Shown: positions 24,303 through 31,704 of the stretch, piece by piece | How positions within the stretch are numbered: position 1 is the first letter of the stretch | Layout of the letters: every line of letters begins with the position of its first letter | NCBI GenBank assembly: GCA_023442775.1 | Contig: JAEZXH010000003.1 | Coordinates: 1-31,819, forward strand | DNA: 31,819 bases | DNA from: Bacillota bacterium | Lineage (GTDB): Bacteria > Bacillota > Clostridia > Tissierellales > Peptoniphilaceae | Reading direction: 5' to 3' | Program-made: the position numbers and the translations under genes | The notes under the pieces: model-generated | Database searches by the model: none | Seen by the model: the letters and a program-made list of their open reading frames with translations, nothing else | Told to the model about the DNA's origin: nothing

Positions 24303-26006
24303 TTACAGCATGAAGGGGTCGTCTTCCCAGGGAGTGAGGGTCGTGGGGTCTTCCACGTTGGTGTCCCGTCCTTCCGGGGGAAGGTCCTTGGCGCTTTCGG
24401 GTTCAGCGGGCTTCGTGGGCTCGTTGAGGTCGGCGAAGCGAGCGCGGTCCTTTTCCCATTGGGCGCGGCTGTCGTAGGGGGCCTTCGAGAGGTCGACGGT
24501 GTTGATGTCGATGCCGAGGGCCTTGGCGACGCCTTCTCCATAGGCGGGGTCTGCTTGGTAGCAGTTGAGGATGTAGCGGTGCTTGATTTGCAACGTGCTA
24601 TCTCCCATGGCGCGCGCGGTGTTCTCGCAGAGGACGAGTTGTTGCTCGGGGGTCATGGCGCGGAAGAGCATCCCAGGTTGGGTGAAGTAGTCGTGGTCGT
24701 CTTCGCGGAAGTCGTAACGACGGACTTCGCCACCTTCGTCGGCAGGGCGTTCCAAGGAGGGGTCGTCTTGCCATGCGCCGTAGGAGTTGGGGCCGTAGTG
24801 GAGTTCACTGCCCTTGTTGCCATCGACGCGCATGAGGCCGTCTCTGTGGAAGTCGTGGGGACATGCCACGCCCTTCGGGGAGTTGACGGGGATTTGGTGA
24901 TGGTTGACGCCGAGGCGGTAGCGTTGGGCATCGGAGTAGAAGAAAACGCGAGCTTGGAGCATCCGGTCGGGGGAATAGCCGATGCCGGGGATGTGGTTTG
25001 CCGGGGAGAAGGCCACTTGTTCCACGTCTTGGAAGTAGTTGTCGGCGTTTCGGTTGAGTTCGAATTCTCCCACGGGGATGAGGGGATAGTCCTCTTTGAG
25101 CCACATCTTCGTCAAGTCGAAGGGGTTCACCGGGTGGTTCTTCGCCTGTTCTTCGGTCATGACTTGGATGTAGAACTTCCACTTGGGATACATGCCCTTT
25201 TCAATGGCTTCGTAGAGGTCACGTCCGCTGCTCTCGCGGTCCTTCCCGACGACCATTTCCGCTTCTTGGTCGGTGAAGTTTTGGATCCCTTGTTGGCTTC
25301 TGAAGTGGAATTTCACCCAGACGCGCTCGCCCTTGTCGTTGTACATGGAGTAGGTGTGGCTTCCGAATCCGTGCATGTAGCGGAAGGAGGAGGGAATCCC
25401 ACGGTCGGCCATGATGATGGTGGTCTGCAAGAGGGATTCGGGGAGGCTACTCCAGAAGTCGAAGTTGGTGTTGGGGCTTCTGAGGTTGGTACGGGGGTCG
25501 CGCTTGACAGCGTGGTTGAGGTCGATGAACTTCATCGGGTCGCGGAAGAAGAACACGGGGGTGTTGTTTCCGACGATGTCCCAGTTGCCCTCTTCGGTGT
25601 AGAAGCGGACGGCGAAGCCGCGGATGTCCCGCTCCGCGTCTGCAGCACCGCGCTCACCGGCGACGGTGGAGAAACGGGCGAAGACTTCACACTCGTTGCC
25701 CACCTTTTCGAAGATCTTGGCGCGGCAGTACTTGGTGATGTCGTGGGTAACGCGGAAGGTCCCAAAGGCGCCCCAGCCCTTGGCGTGCATACGACGCTCG
25801 GGGATGACTTCACGGTTGAAGTGGGCGTGCTTTTCAAAGAGCCACACGTCTTGGATGGAGATGTGTCCTCGCTGACCGGCGGTGAGGGAGTCTTCGTTGT
25901 TGTCGACGATCATCCCACCGGCACGGCGCAGGGGCTCTTTGTCCGTGGTCTGGTTACGGCTGGGGAGGTTTTCTCCGAGGCCATTTTTTTCCATAGGATC
26001 TTTCAT
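24303..26006 (-). CDS. katA: Monofunctional haem catalase
   Basis: Breaks hydrogen peroxide into water and oxygen. The catalytic His lies in REVIPERRMHAKGWGAFG, the distal Asn in WDIVGNNTPVFFFRDPMKF, and the proximal haem Tyr in RVFFYSDAQRYRLG. FARFSTVAGERGAADAERD and NHHQIPVN complete the fold. At 567 residues it is longer than the ~480-residue core, with a charged, proline-rich tail of about 60-70 residues. Start ATG 26006 with AAGGAGG four bases upstream. Single-gene unit convergent on the molybdenum locus. A TATGAT at 26045-26050 (minus strand) with TTGCGT 19 bases further upstream is a weak promoter candidate. No PerR box was recognised. Confidence 0.96.
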   Translation of the reverse strand: MKDPMEKNGLGENLPSRNQTTDKEPLRRAGGMIVDNNEDSLTAGQRGHISIQDVWLFEKHAHFNREVIPERRMHAKGWGAFGTFRVTHDITKYCRAKIFEKVGNECEVFARFSTVAGERGAADAERDIRGFAVRFYTEEGNWDIVGNNTPVFFFRDPMKFIDLNHAVKRDPRTNLRSPNTNFDFWSSLPESLLQTTIIMADRGIPSSFRYMHGFGSHTYSMYNDKGERVWVKFHFRSQQGIQNFTDQEAEMVVGKDRESSGRDLYEAIEKGMYPKWKFYIQVMTEEQAKNHPVNPFDLTKMWLKEDYPLIPVGEFELNRNADNYFQDVEQVAFSPANHIPGIGYSPDRMLQARVFFYSDAQRYRLGVNHHQIPVNSPKGVACPHDFHRDGLMRVDGNKGSELHYGPNSYGAWQDDPSLERPADEGGEVRRYDFREDDHDYFTQPGMLFRAMTPEQQLVLCENTARAMGDSTLQIKHRYILNCYQADPAYGEGVAKALGIDINTVDLSKAPYDSRAQWEKDRARFADLNEPTKPAEPESAKDLPPEGRDTNVEDPTTLTPWEDDPFML

Positions 26007-26164
26007 AATGCCTCCTTACGTTTGTTGGTGTATGTTCTCTTTCTATCATACCCCCTCGTGAAGAATCTGACGCAAAAAATCTTTGGGGAGGGGGAAACTT
26101 TCGGCGGAGGGGTTTATTTGAGTCCTTGACGGGTAGAAGTAGACTATAGAAAAAGGAGGCGGAC

Positions 26165-26956
26165 ATGTTGTTTAGGAGTCTTTGGCGCCTCTCCTTGCCA
26201 GCTGAGGAGATCACCCTTCGGTCAGGAGAGGTTCTCGCACATCTGTATGACGTGAAGGGAACATTTTCGACGGTTCACGACTATGGGCGAACCCTTCGTC
26301 GGGCCCATCCTCGAGCACGGGGCATCGACGCCTTTTTACAGGCCTTAAGTGCCATGGCCCCGGGAGATCTTCTCTGGGTGAGAAAGGGCAGCGGCCTCGC
26401 CCTCTATCGCCTCTCGGGGTGGACCTACGACGAGGGCCATCACTTCTATGGACGCCACCTCCTCGACGTAGAGGAAGAGGGTCCCATGTTTCGCGGGGCC
26501 TTCCTCGGGCCGCGTCTTCGCCGGATTCGCGACGAGGAGCTCGTCGAAGAGTCGTTGCGCCTCGCAGGAGGATGCCCGGAAGGGTTCGAAGAATCCCGTG
26601 AAGAGCGAAGAGAGGGCCTCGTCCTTCGCCCCTCGGCAAGCCTCCTTCGTCGCGAGGACGTGGAGGTGATCCCCTTGAAGGAAGAGGAGCTAAAGCCCCA
26701 ATGGGGCGATCTCATCATCGAGGTCCATCCGAAGAAGCCCTTGGAGGCCCTTCCCGCCAGAGCCTCTGACGTCGCCGAAAAGGAGGAGACGAGTGACGTG
26801 ATTACCGCGTTTCGCGCCTTTTCCGAGGCACAACACGCCCTCTTAAAGGAGCAGATGGAATGGATTCTCGCCATGCATCAGGCGAGCGTCCAGTGGCAAG
26901 AAGAATGGCTGAGGGCCCTTGAAGAGAGTTTGAAGACAGAAAGGGAGGACGTATGA
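26165..26956 (+). CDS. Unrecognised protein with C-terminal helical segment
   Basis: 263 residues, start ATG 26165, five bases after AAGGAGG. I do not recognise the family. The N-terminal half (about 1-115) looks like a compact beta-rich domain containing GDLLWVRKGSGLALYRLSGW followed by TYDEGHHFYGRHLLDVEEEG. This recalls small beta-barrel modules that precede nuclease or regulatory domains, but that is only a resemblance. The middle is charged. The last 50 residues (from FRAFSEAQHALLKEQMEWIL) are a strong amphipathic helix, possibly a coiled coil or partner-binding tail. No signal peptide, membrane segment or metal site is seen. It is ATGA-coupled to the nitroreductase gene, so a shared role is likely. 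Confidence 0.8.
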   Translation: MLFRSLWRLSLPAEEITLRSGEVLAHLYDVKGTFSTVHDYGRTLRRAHPRARGIDAFLQALSAMAPGDLLWVRKGSGLALYRLSGWTYDEGHHFYGRHLLDVEEEGPMFRGAFLGPRLRRIRDEELVEESLRLAGGCPEGFEESREERREGLVLRPSASLLRREDVEVIPLKEEELKPQWGDLIIEVHPKKPLEALPARASDVAEKEETSDVITAFRAFSEAQHALLKEQMEWILAMHQASVQWQEEWLRALEESLKTEREDV

Positions 26957-27729
26957 ATCCTACCATTGCACGCCAATTAGAACACCGTACGATTCGTGAA
27001 TTTACCGACGTGCCCTTGACAGAAGAGGAGCGCAGAACCCTCCTCGAGGTGGCGAACCACACGGCGACCTCGACGGGGCAACAATCCTACTCCATCCTCC
27101 GCATCACCGACAAGGCTCTGCGCCAAGAGCTCGCTAAGGTGGCGGGACAGGAGTACCTCGCCCGGGTGCCGGAGCTCTTCGTCTTCATCGTCGACGTCTA
27201 TCGCAACGCTCGCATTGCCGAGGAGAAGGGGCAGAAGGACCTCGTCGCCGCCAGGGACATGGATCGGTTCTTCCAAGGGTTTACCGACGGGTGTCTCGCC
27301 GCCCAAAATCTCACCGTCGCCGCGGAGAGTATGGGCCTTGGCTGCGTCTACTTCGGCAGCCTCTTAAACGACGCTTCCCGGGTCATCGAACTACTAGAGC
27401 TTCCCGAGCTCACCTTCCCCATCGTCGGCGTCGGCGTGGGCCATCCCAATCAAGAGCCCCAGTTAAAGCCCCGGATGGAACTGGAGTACAAGGTCTTTGA
27501 AAACACCTACCCCAAGGGGCCCAAGAGTTACCTCGAGGCCCTCAAGGACTACGACGAGACCATGCGCACCTACTACGATCTTCGAAACGCCAACCGCCGC
27601 GTCGATTCCTTCACCGACCAGGTAGTCAGCCGCCTCTTGGCAAGAAACGTCACCCGGTCTCGCCTCGTGCCCGTCATTGTGAACCAGGGATTTCTCCTGG
27701 AGCTGGAAGGCGAGGGCAGGGCGAGATGA
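26953..27729 (+). CDS. NADPH-dependent nitroreductase-family oxidoreductase (NfsA/FRP-like)
   Basis: FMN-dependent two-electron reductase of about 258 residues. HRTIREFTDVPLTEEERRTL is the FMN phosphate-binding start, HTATSTGQQSYSILRITD the second FMN region, and QNLTVAAESMGLGCVYFGSL and VGVGVGHPNQEPQLKPRMEL the C-terminal signatures of the NfsA/FRP branch. The natural substrate is not set by sequence; quinones, flavins or nitro compounds are known for the family. Coupled by ATGA to the unknown gene before it and to the GNAT gene after it. Confidence 0.93.
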   Translation: MNPTIARQLEHRTIREFTDVPLTEEERRTLLEVANHTATSTGQQSYSILRITDKALRQELAKVAGQEYLARVPELFVFIVDVYRNARIAEEKGQKDLVAARDMDRFFQGFTDGCLAAQNLTVAAESMGLGCVYFGSLLNDASRVIELLELPELTFPIVGVGVGHPNQEPQLKPRMELEYKVFENTYPKGPKSYLEALKDYDETMRTYYDLRNANRRVDSFTDQVVSRLLARNVTRSRLVPVIVNQGFLLELEGEGRAR

Positions 27730-28217
27730 ACCAAGGGTATTCCACGAAGAATCTGCGGATTCGCCCGGCGCGGGTCGAGGACGTGGGCCGCATCATGGAG
27801 ATGGAACGGGAAAAGGAGAATTGCCGTTTCGTCTCCCAAGATAGCGAGGCGAGTCACCGAATGACGATTCAAGACGAGGACAAGGAGCTCATGATGATTC
27901 TTCACGAAGAGGAGATCATCGGCTTTTACTTTGGCCTCCTCCACGACTCCGACGTCTATGAACTGCGCCGCTTCGTCATCGAGAAGAAGGGGAGGGGCTT
28001 TGGAAGAGAAGTCCTCCTCGCCCTCTTTCCCCGCCTCTTCTCCGAGGGGGTCCACAGGATTTGGCTCGACGTCTATCCCGACAACCTCCCGGGGATCTCC
28101 CTCTACGAATCCATCGGGATGCACCGGGACGGAACCCTGCGCCAGTCCCACCGGGAGGAGGACGGATCCTACCGAGATCAACACATCTACTCCCTGCTTT
28201 GTAACGAGATGCCTTGA
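27726..28217 (+). CDS. GNAT-family N-acetyltransferase
   Basis: 163 residues. It starts with LRIRPARVEDVGRIMEMERE, and the acetyl-CoA loop region is ELRRFVIEKKGRGFGREVLL (R/Q-x2-G-x-G/A type), followed by LDVYPDNLPGISLYESIGM and a closing DQHIYSLL strand. The layout is typical of the Acetyltransf_1 fold, close to RimJ/RimL-like proteins. Substrate unknown. Start ATG 27726 overlaps the nitroreductase stop. Its own TGA stop forms part of a promoter -35 box. Confidence 0.9.
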   Translation: MNQGYSTKNLRIRPARVEDVGRIMEMEREKENCRFVSQDSEASHRMTIQDEDKELMMILHEEEIIGFYFGLLHDSDVYELRRFVIEKKGRGFGREVLLALFPRLFSEGVHRIWLDVYPDNLPGISLYESIGMHRDGTLRQSHREEDGSYRDQHIYSLLCNEMP

Positions 28218-28242
28218 CAAGGCCTCTATGAAAGGGGATAAT
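28214..28242 (+). promoter_or_regulatory. Near-consensus sigma-70 promoter at the end of the GNAT gene
   Basis: TTGACA (28214-28219, perfect -35) and GATAAT (28237-28242, one mismatch) with a 17-base spacer. The start would be near 28249, where a self-complementary segment begins. It is the best promoter in the window. Confidence 0.85.
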
Positions 28243-28248
28243 GGAAGA

Positions 28249-28414
28249 GTCCAAGGAAGAGCCACCACATATGGGAGCCTTGAGAGAGGTCGGTCCATAG
28301 GCATGACGAGGATTTTTGCACAATCTCCTTCGTTCGTTTATTTCTTTCTTACTTAAAATACAACCAACAACGTCGGTTCACCTTGGATGGCCTCCCTCTG
28401 GGAGGTCTTTTTTT
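28249..28414 (+). ncRNA. Candidate structured RNA between the GNAT and DnaD-domain genes
   Basis: Runs from the predicted transcription start to a strong terminator, about 165 bases, with no credible reading frame. The 5' end GTCCAAGG (28249-28256) pairs with CCTTGGAT (28381-28388). After a small internal loop, GAGCC (28259-28263) pairs with GGTTC (28375-28379). An inner TATGG/CCATA pair (28270-28274 and 28295-28299) is also possible. The closing helix adjoins the terminator. I recognise no known riboswitch, T-box, SRP RNA or tmRNA motif. It could be a stand-alone small RNA (a 6S-like layout is conceivable) or a leader that attenuates the DnaD-domain operon. Confidence 0.5.
28389..28414 (+). 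terminator. Terminator at the end of the candidate RNA
   Basis: GGCCTCCC (28389-28396) pairs with GGGAGGTC (28400-28407, one G-T) over TCT and is followed by seven T residues. Confidence 0.9.
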
Positions 28415-28437
28415 ACCGCCGCAAAGAGATTTTTCGG

Positions 28438-28443
28438 TATAAT
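28438..28443 (+). promoter_or_regulatory. TATAAT element before the DnaD-domain gene
   Basis: A perfect -10 hexamer 24 bases upstream of the start ATG 28467 and after the terminator, so the DnaD-domain operon probably has its own promoter. No clear -35 is seen. Confidence 0.5.
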
Positions 28444-28466
28444 AAGAGAAAGATTAAGGAGGCGCC

Positions 28467-29489
28467 ATGGCATTGTATCTCGAGAGTCTCGACGTAGAGT
28501 TGGGGCACACCAGCATCGAAAACATCTTCATCAACGACTTTATGCCCCAGGCGAACGGCACCTATGTGAAGGTCTACCTCATGGGCCTTCGCCTCGCCCA
28601 GGACAATCGCCAGGTCTCCACGAATGCCAGCGTGGCCAACGCCCTTCACATCCCACAGAGTGAAGTCAACGAAGCCTGGTCCTATTGGGAGAGTGTGGGC
28701 CTTGTGAAGCGAAACCCCGAGAGCCCCGAGGACGTCATCTTCACCAACCTCAAGAAGATGTACATGGAAAAAGTCTTTCCCCAGACCCAGGTCCAGGCGA
28801 TGCGCCCTCTCACCGTCTCCCTGCGCGACCCGGAGATTGCAAAACTTCTCGCCACCGTGGATCGCATCATGTGCACCCACGTCACCGCCCAGGAAAAGAG
28901 AGACATCGTCTCCTGGTGCACCGACTTCAACCTCCCTCCCGCCGTCATCACCGAGGCCTTTCACGCCGCGGATCGGCAAGGCCAGGCGACGCGTCTGCGC
29001 TACGTCCTCGCCATCGTCAAGGATTGGGATGCCCGCGGCCTTCGTAGCCTCGAGGATTTGGAGAAGAGTCAGGAGGTGCGCGATCGCAACTTCGCACGGT
29101 ATCGCACGGTGATGCGTGCCATGGGACTCGGGTCTCGCGGGTTCATTCAAGAGGAATTCGACCTCATTGAGAAGTGGTTTGAGGTGGAGGGCTTCTCCAT
29201 GGACCTCGTCCTCGAGGCTGCAAAGCGCTCGGCGAACACGACCCGCCCCACGGTGAAATACATCGCCGGGGTGTTGCGCAACTGGAAGGAGAAGGGAATC
29301 ACCTCCGTCGAGGAGATTGCAAAGAAGGACACGAAGGCCCCAGTGCCGAAGACCCGCCGCAGTGCCGCGCCGGCGAAGGGAGCCTTCCGTAACTTCTCAG
29401 AGACCCGCCCAGATCCGACGGAAGACGAGCTCTTCTTCCAAGAACAGCGCAAGCTCCAAGAGGACCGCAATAGGAGGAATCAATCATGA
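28467..29489 (+). CDS. DnaD-domain replication initiation protein
   Basis: About 340 residues. The N-terminal winged-helix part contains YVKVYLMGLRLAQDNRQVST and SEVNEAWSYWESVGLVKRN. Two DnaD/DnaB-type C-terminal helical modules follow: one around DIVSWCTDFNLPPAVITEAF, with LRYVLAIVKDWDARGL, and a second around VEGFSMDLVLEAAKRSANTT, with YIAGVLRNWKEKGI. The YxxxIxxxW pattern closes both modules, as expected for DnaD. The tail is basic and probably disordered. In Bacillota such proteins help load the replicative helicase. Start ATG 28467 after AAGGAGG; ATGA-coupled to the DnaC-like gene, which fits a joint loading role. Confidence 0.9.
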   Translation: MALYLESLDVELGHTSIENIFINDFMPQANGTYVKVYLMGLRLAQDNRQVSTNASVANALHIPQSEVNEAWSYWESVGLVKRNPESPEDVIFTNLKKMYMEKVFPQTQVQAMRPLTVSLRDPEIAKLLATVDRIMCTHVTAQEKRDIVSWCTDFNLPPAVITEAFHAADRQGQATRLRYVLAIVKDWDARGLRSLEDLEKSQEVRDRNFARYRTVMRAMGLGSRGFIQEEFDLIEKWFEVEGFSMDLVLEAAKRSANTTRPTVKYIAGVLRNWKEKGITSVEEIAKKDTKAPVPKTRRSAAPAKGAFRNFSETRPDPTEDELFFQEQRKLQEDRNRRNQS

Positions 29490-30448
29490 GTCGAGATGCC
29501 CTAGCCCGGGTGGAGGCGAGGCTCCAAAAGAGACGCGACCGTGCCCAGAGAGAGTGCGACGAGAGAAGAGACGCCATCTTTCATGCCTATCCCGAACTCG
29601 CCACCATCTCTGCGGAGATTCATCGCATCGGATCCTTGAGTGCCCTCGCCGCCCTAAGGCACGAAGACCACACCGTCTACGACGAGGCGCGGGCGAAGCT
29701 CATCGAGGAGAAGAAGAAAATCCTCAAGAAAAACGGCCTCCCCCCAAACGCCTTGGAGGTGCAATATACCTGTCCCTACTGCGAGGACCGTGGCGTCTTG
29801 GAAAATGGTGCCCACTGCGACTGCTACAAGAGCCTCCTCTCGGAAGAACTCTACACCGAAAGTGACTTAGGTGCCGTATTGCGGGCCCAAAACTTCGGGA
29901 CCTTCGACCTCAATCGCTTCAACCCCACCCCGGATAAGACCCTCCACATCAGCCCGCGGGAGAACATGGAGAATGCCCTCGCCGAGGCGAAGAGTTTCAT
30001 CGAACGCTTCGACGATAAAGAGACTCTCAACCTCTACTTCTATGGCCAGACTGGCACGGGGAAGACCTTCCTCGCCAACTGCATCGGCAAGGAGCTCATG
30101 GACCGGGGGAAATTCGTGGTCTACAAATCCGCCTATGAACTCATGGAATCCCTCGCCGACGCCACCTTCCGTCACGACGACGCCACGGAAAACAAGGAGA
30201 CGAAGGCCATCTACAACTGCGACCTTCTCATCATCGACGACTTGGGCACGGAATTCGTCAACGAATTTACCCGCACCGCCCTCTTTAACGTCTTAAACAG
30301 CCGCATCAACCACAAGAGGAAGATGATCGTCTCCACAAACCTCTCCCTCTTAGACGTCAAGCGCATCTACACCGAGCGCATCAGCTCGCGCATCAACGAA
30401 CACTTCTTGCGTCTTCGCTTCTTTGGCGACGACCTACGGGTTTTCTAA
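29486..30448 (+). CDS. DnaC/DnaI-like helicase loader ATPase
   Basis: AAA+ ATPase of about 320 residues that probably loads the replicative helicase. A charged, coiled N-terminal region (1-90) is followed by a likely zinc site, CPYC and CDC. Walker A is YFYGQTGTGKTFLANCI, Walker B is LLIIDDLGTE, sensor 1 lies in KMIVSTNLSL, and the arginine-finger region is RISSRINEHF. It is the standard partner of the preceding DnaD-domain gene. It could be named DnaC or DnaI; IstB-like transposition helpers share the ATPase core, but no transposase is nearby. Confidence 0.93.
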   Translation: MSRDALARVEARLQKRRDRAQRECDERRDAIFHAYPELATISAEIHRIGSLSALAALRHEDHTVYDEARAKLIEEKKKILKKNGLPPNALEVQYTCPYCEDRGVLENGAHCDCYKSLLSEELYTESDLGAVLRAQNFGTFDLNRFNPTPDKTLHISPRENMENALAEAKSFIERFDDKETLNLYFYGQTGTGKTFLANCIGKELMDRGKFVVYKSAYELMESLADATFRHDDATENKETKAIYNCDLLIIDDLGTEFVNEFTRTALFNVLNSRINHKRKMIVSTNLSLLDVKRIYTERISSRINEHFLRLRFFGDDLRVF

Positions 30449-30459
30449 AGGAGGAACCG

Positions 30460-31650
30460 ATGAACGTCTCAAAACGCATGGAGGCCATGCCCTATTCTGC
30501 AGTGCGAAAACTCACCCCCTACGCCCAAGCCGCAAAGTCCCAAGGGAAGAAAGTCTACCACTTAAACATCGGTGCCCCCGACGTCCTCACCCCAAAGGCC
30601 TATTTTGACGCCATCAAAGACGTGGACCTCGAGGTCCTCACCTACGCCCCCAGCCCCGGCATCCCCAAACTGCGAGAGGCCACCAGCGCCTACTACGCCC
30701 GACGCGGCATGAGCTTTAGCCCCGAGGAGATCGTCATCACCAACGGCGGCAGCGAAGCCATGCTCTTCGCCCTCCTCGCCTGTTGCGACCCAGGGGACGA
30801 AATCATCACCTGTGAGCCCTTCTACACCAACTACGGCTCCCTTCCCTACATGACGGAAGTCACCATCCGCACCTTCCCCACCTCCGTGGAAGAAGACTTC
30901 CACCTCCCCGACGAGGAGATCATCCGCAGCCTCATCACCCCGAAGACGAAGGCCATTATGCTCTCCAACCCGGGCAATCCCACGGGAGCGGTCTACACCA
31001 AGGAAGAACTCGCCATGGTGGGGCGCATCGCCGAGGAACACGATCTTCTCATCATCTCCGACGAAGTCTATCGGGAGTTCATCTTCGACGGCCTCTCCTT
31101 TGTGAGCTTCGCCCAGATGGCAGGGCTTGAAGAGCGGGTGATCATCCTCGACTCCATCTCCAAGCGCTTCTCCGCCTGCGGTGCCCGCATCGGCTGCATC
31201 GCCACGAAGAACCGAGATCTCCTCGCCGCCTTTACAAAACTCGCCACCTTCCGCCTCGCCGCCCCGACCCTGGAACAAGTGGGAGCCACGGAACTCTACG
31301 GCCTCGACGAAGTCTATTTCGACGACGTTCGCGCCGAGTACAACCGCCGTCGGGACTGCATCTATGACGCCCTCATGGCCATCCCCGGCGTCAAGGCCTC
31401 GAAGAGCCGCGGCGCCTTCTATACCATGGCCGAGCTTCCCGTCGAGGACGCAGAGGACTTCTGCCGCTGGATGCTCGAAGAGTTCGACGTCGAGGGAGAG
31501 ACGGTGATGATGGCCCCCGCCGCCGGCTTCTACGAACACCAGGAAAAGGGAAAGAGCCAAGTCCGCCTCGCCTTTATCTTAAACTGTGACGACATCCGAC
31601 GCGCCATCTATATTCTCGGTGAGGGCCTCGCGGCGTACAATAAGAGATAA
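30460..31650 (+). CDS. Pyridoxal-phosphate-dependent class I aminotransferase
   Basis: 396 residues. It has the fold-type I order LNIGAPDVLTPKAYFDAI, TYAPSPGIPKLREATSAYY, ITNGGSEAMLFALL, MLSNPGNPTGAVY, IISDEVYREFIFDG and the PLP lysine in LDSISKRFSACGARIGCI. Near the end, KSQVRLAFILN holds the carboxylate-binding Arg. Similar to aspartate or aromatic aminotransferases (AspC/PatA-like); the amino donor and acceptor cannot be fixed. Start ATG 30460 after AAAGGAGG, 11 bases beyond the helicase loader, so it may be in the same transcript. Ends before a strong terminator. Confidence 0.93.
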   Translation: MNVSKRMEAMPYSAVRKLTPYAQAAKSQGKKVYHLNIGAPDVLTPKAYFDAIKDVDLEVLTYAPSPGIPKLREATSAYYARRGMSFSPEEIVITNGGSEAMLFALLACCDPGDEIITCEPFYTNYGSLPYMTEVTIRTFPTSVEEDFHLPDEEIIRSLITPKTKAIMLSNPGNPTGAVYTKEELAMVGRIAEEHDLLIISDEVYREFIFDGLSFVSFAQMAGLEERVIILDSISKRFSACGARIGCIATKNRDLLAAFTKLATFRLAAPTLEQVGATELYGLDEVYFDDVRAEYNRRRDCIYDALMAIPGVKASKSRGAFYTMAELPVEDAEDFCRWMLEEFDVEGETVMMAPAAGFYEHQEKGKSQVRLAFILNCDDIRRAIYILGEGLAAYNKR

Positions 31651-31673
31651 GTCGGGAAAGAACATTCACCCCA

Positions 31674-31704
31674 TAAAAAAGAGCGCCCACAGGGGCGCTT
31701 TTTA
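31674..31704. terminator. Bidirectional terminator between the aminotransferase gene and the right-edge gene
   Basis: AGCGCCC (31682-31688) pairs with GGGCGCT (31693-31699) over ACAG, flanked by AAAAAAG and TTTTT. The T side overlaps the stop codon of the minus-strand gene at the right edge. Confidence 0.88.

Noticed and set aside
24300..26129. Long open frame (609 codons) on the plus strand opposite the catalase gene
   Set aside because: The catalase on the minus strand has every active-site motif. The opposing translation is Val/Glu/Gly-rich with no recognisable domain.
26126..26150. TTGACG and TATAGA as a promoter for the unknown gene at 26165
   Set aside because: The spacer is only 13 bases, too short for a normal sigma-70 promoter; no better pair was found.
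28302..28356. Tiny reading frame of 17 codons (MTRIFAQSPSFVYFFLT) inside the candidate RNA
   Set aside because: No ribosome site precedes it and it would sit inside the structured segment.
30562..31560. Minus-strand frame of 332 codons opposite the aminotransferase gene
   Set aside because: Shadow of a well-supported PLP enzyme; no ribosome site or domain.
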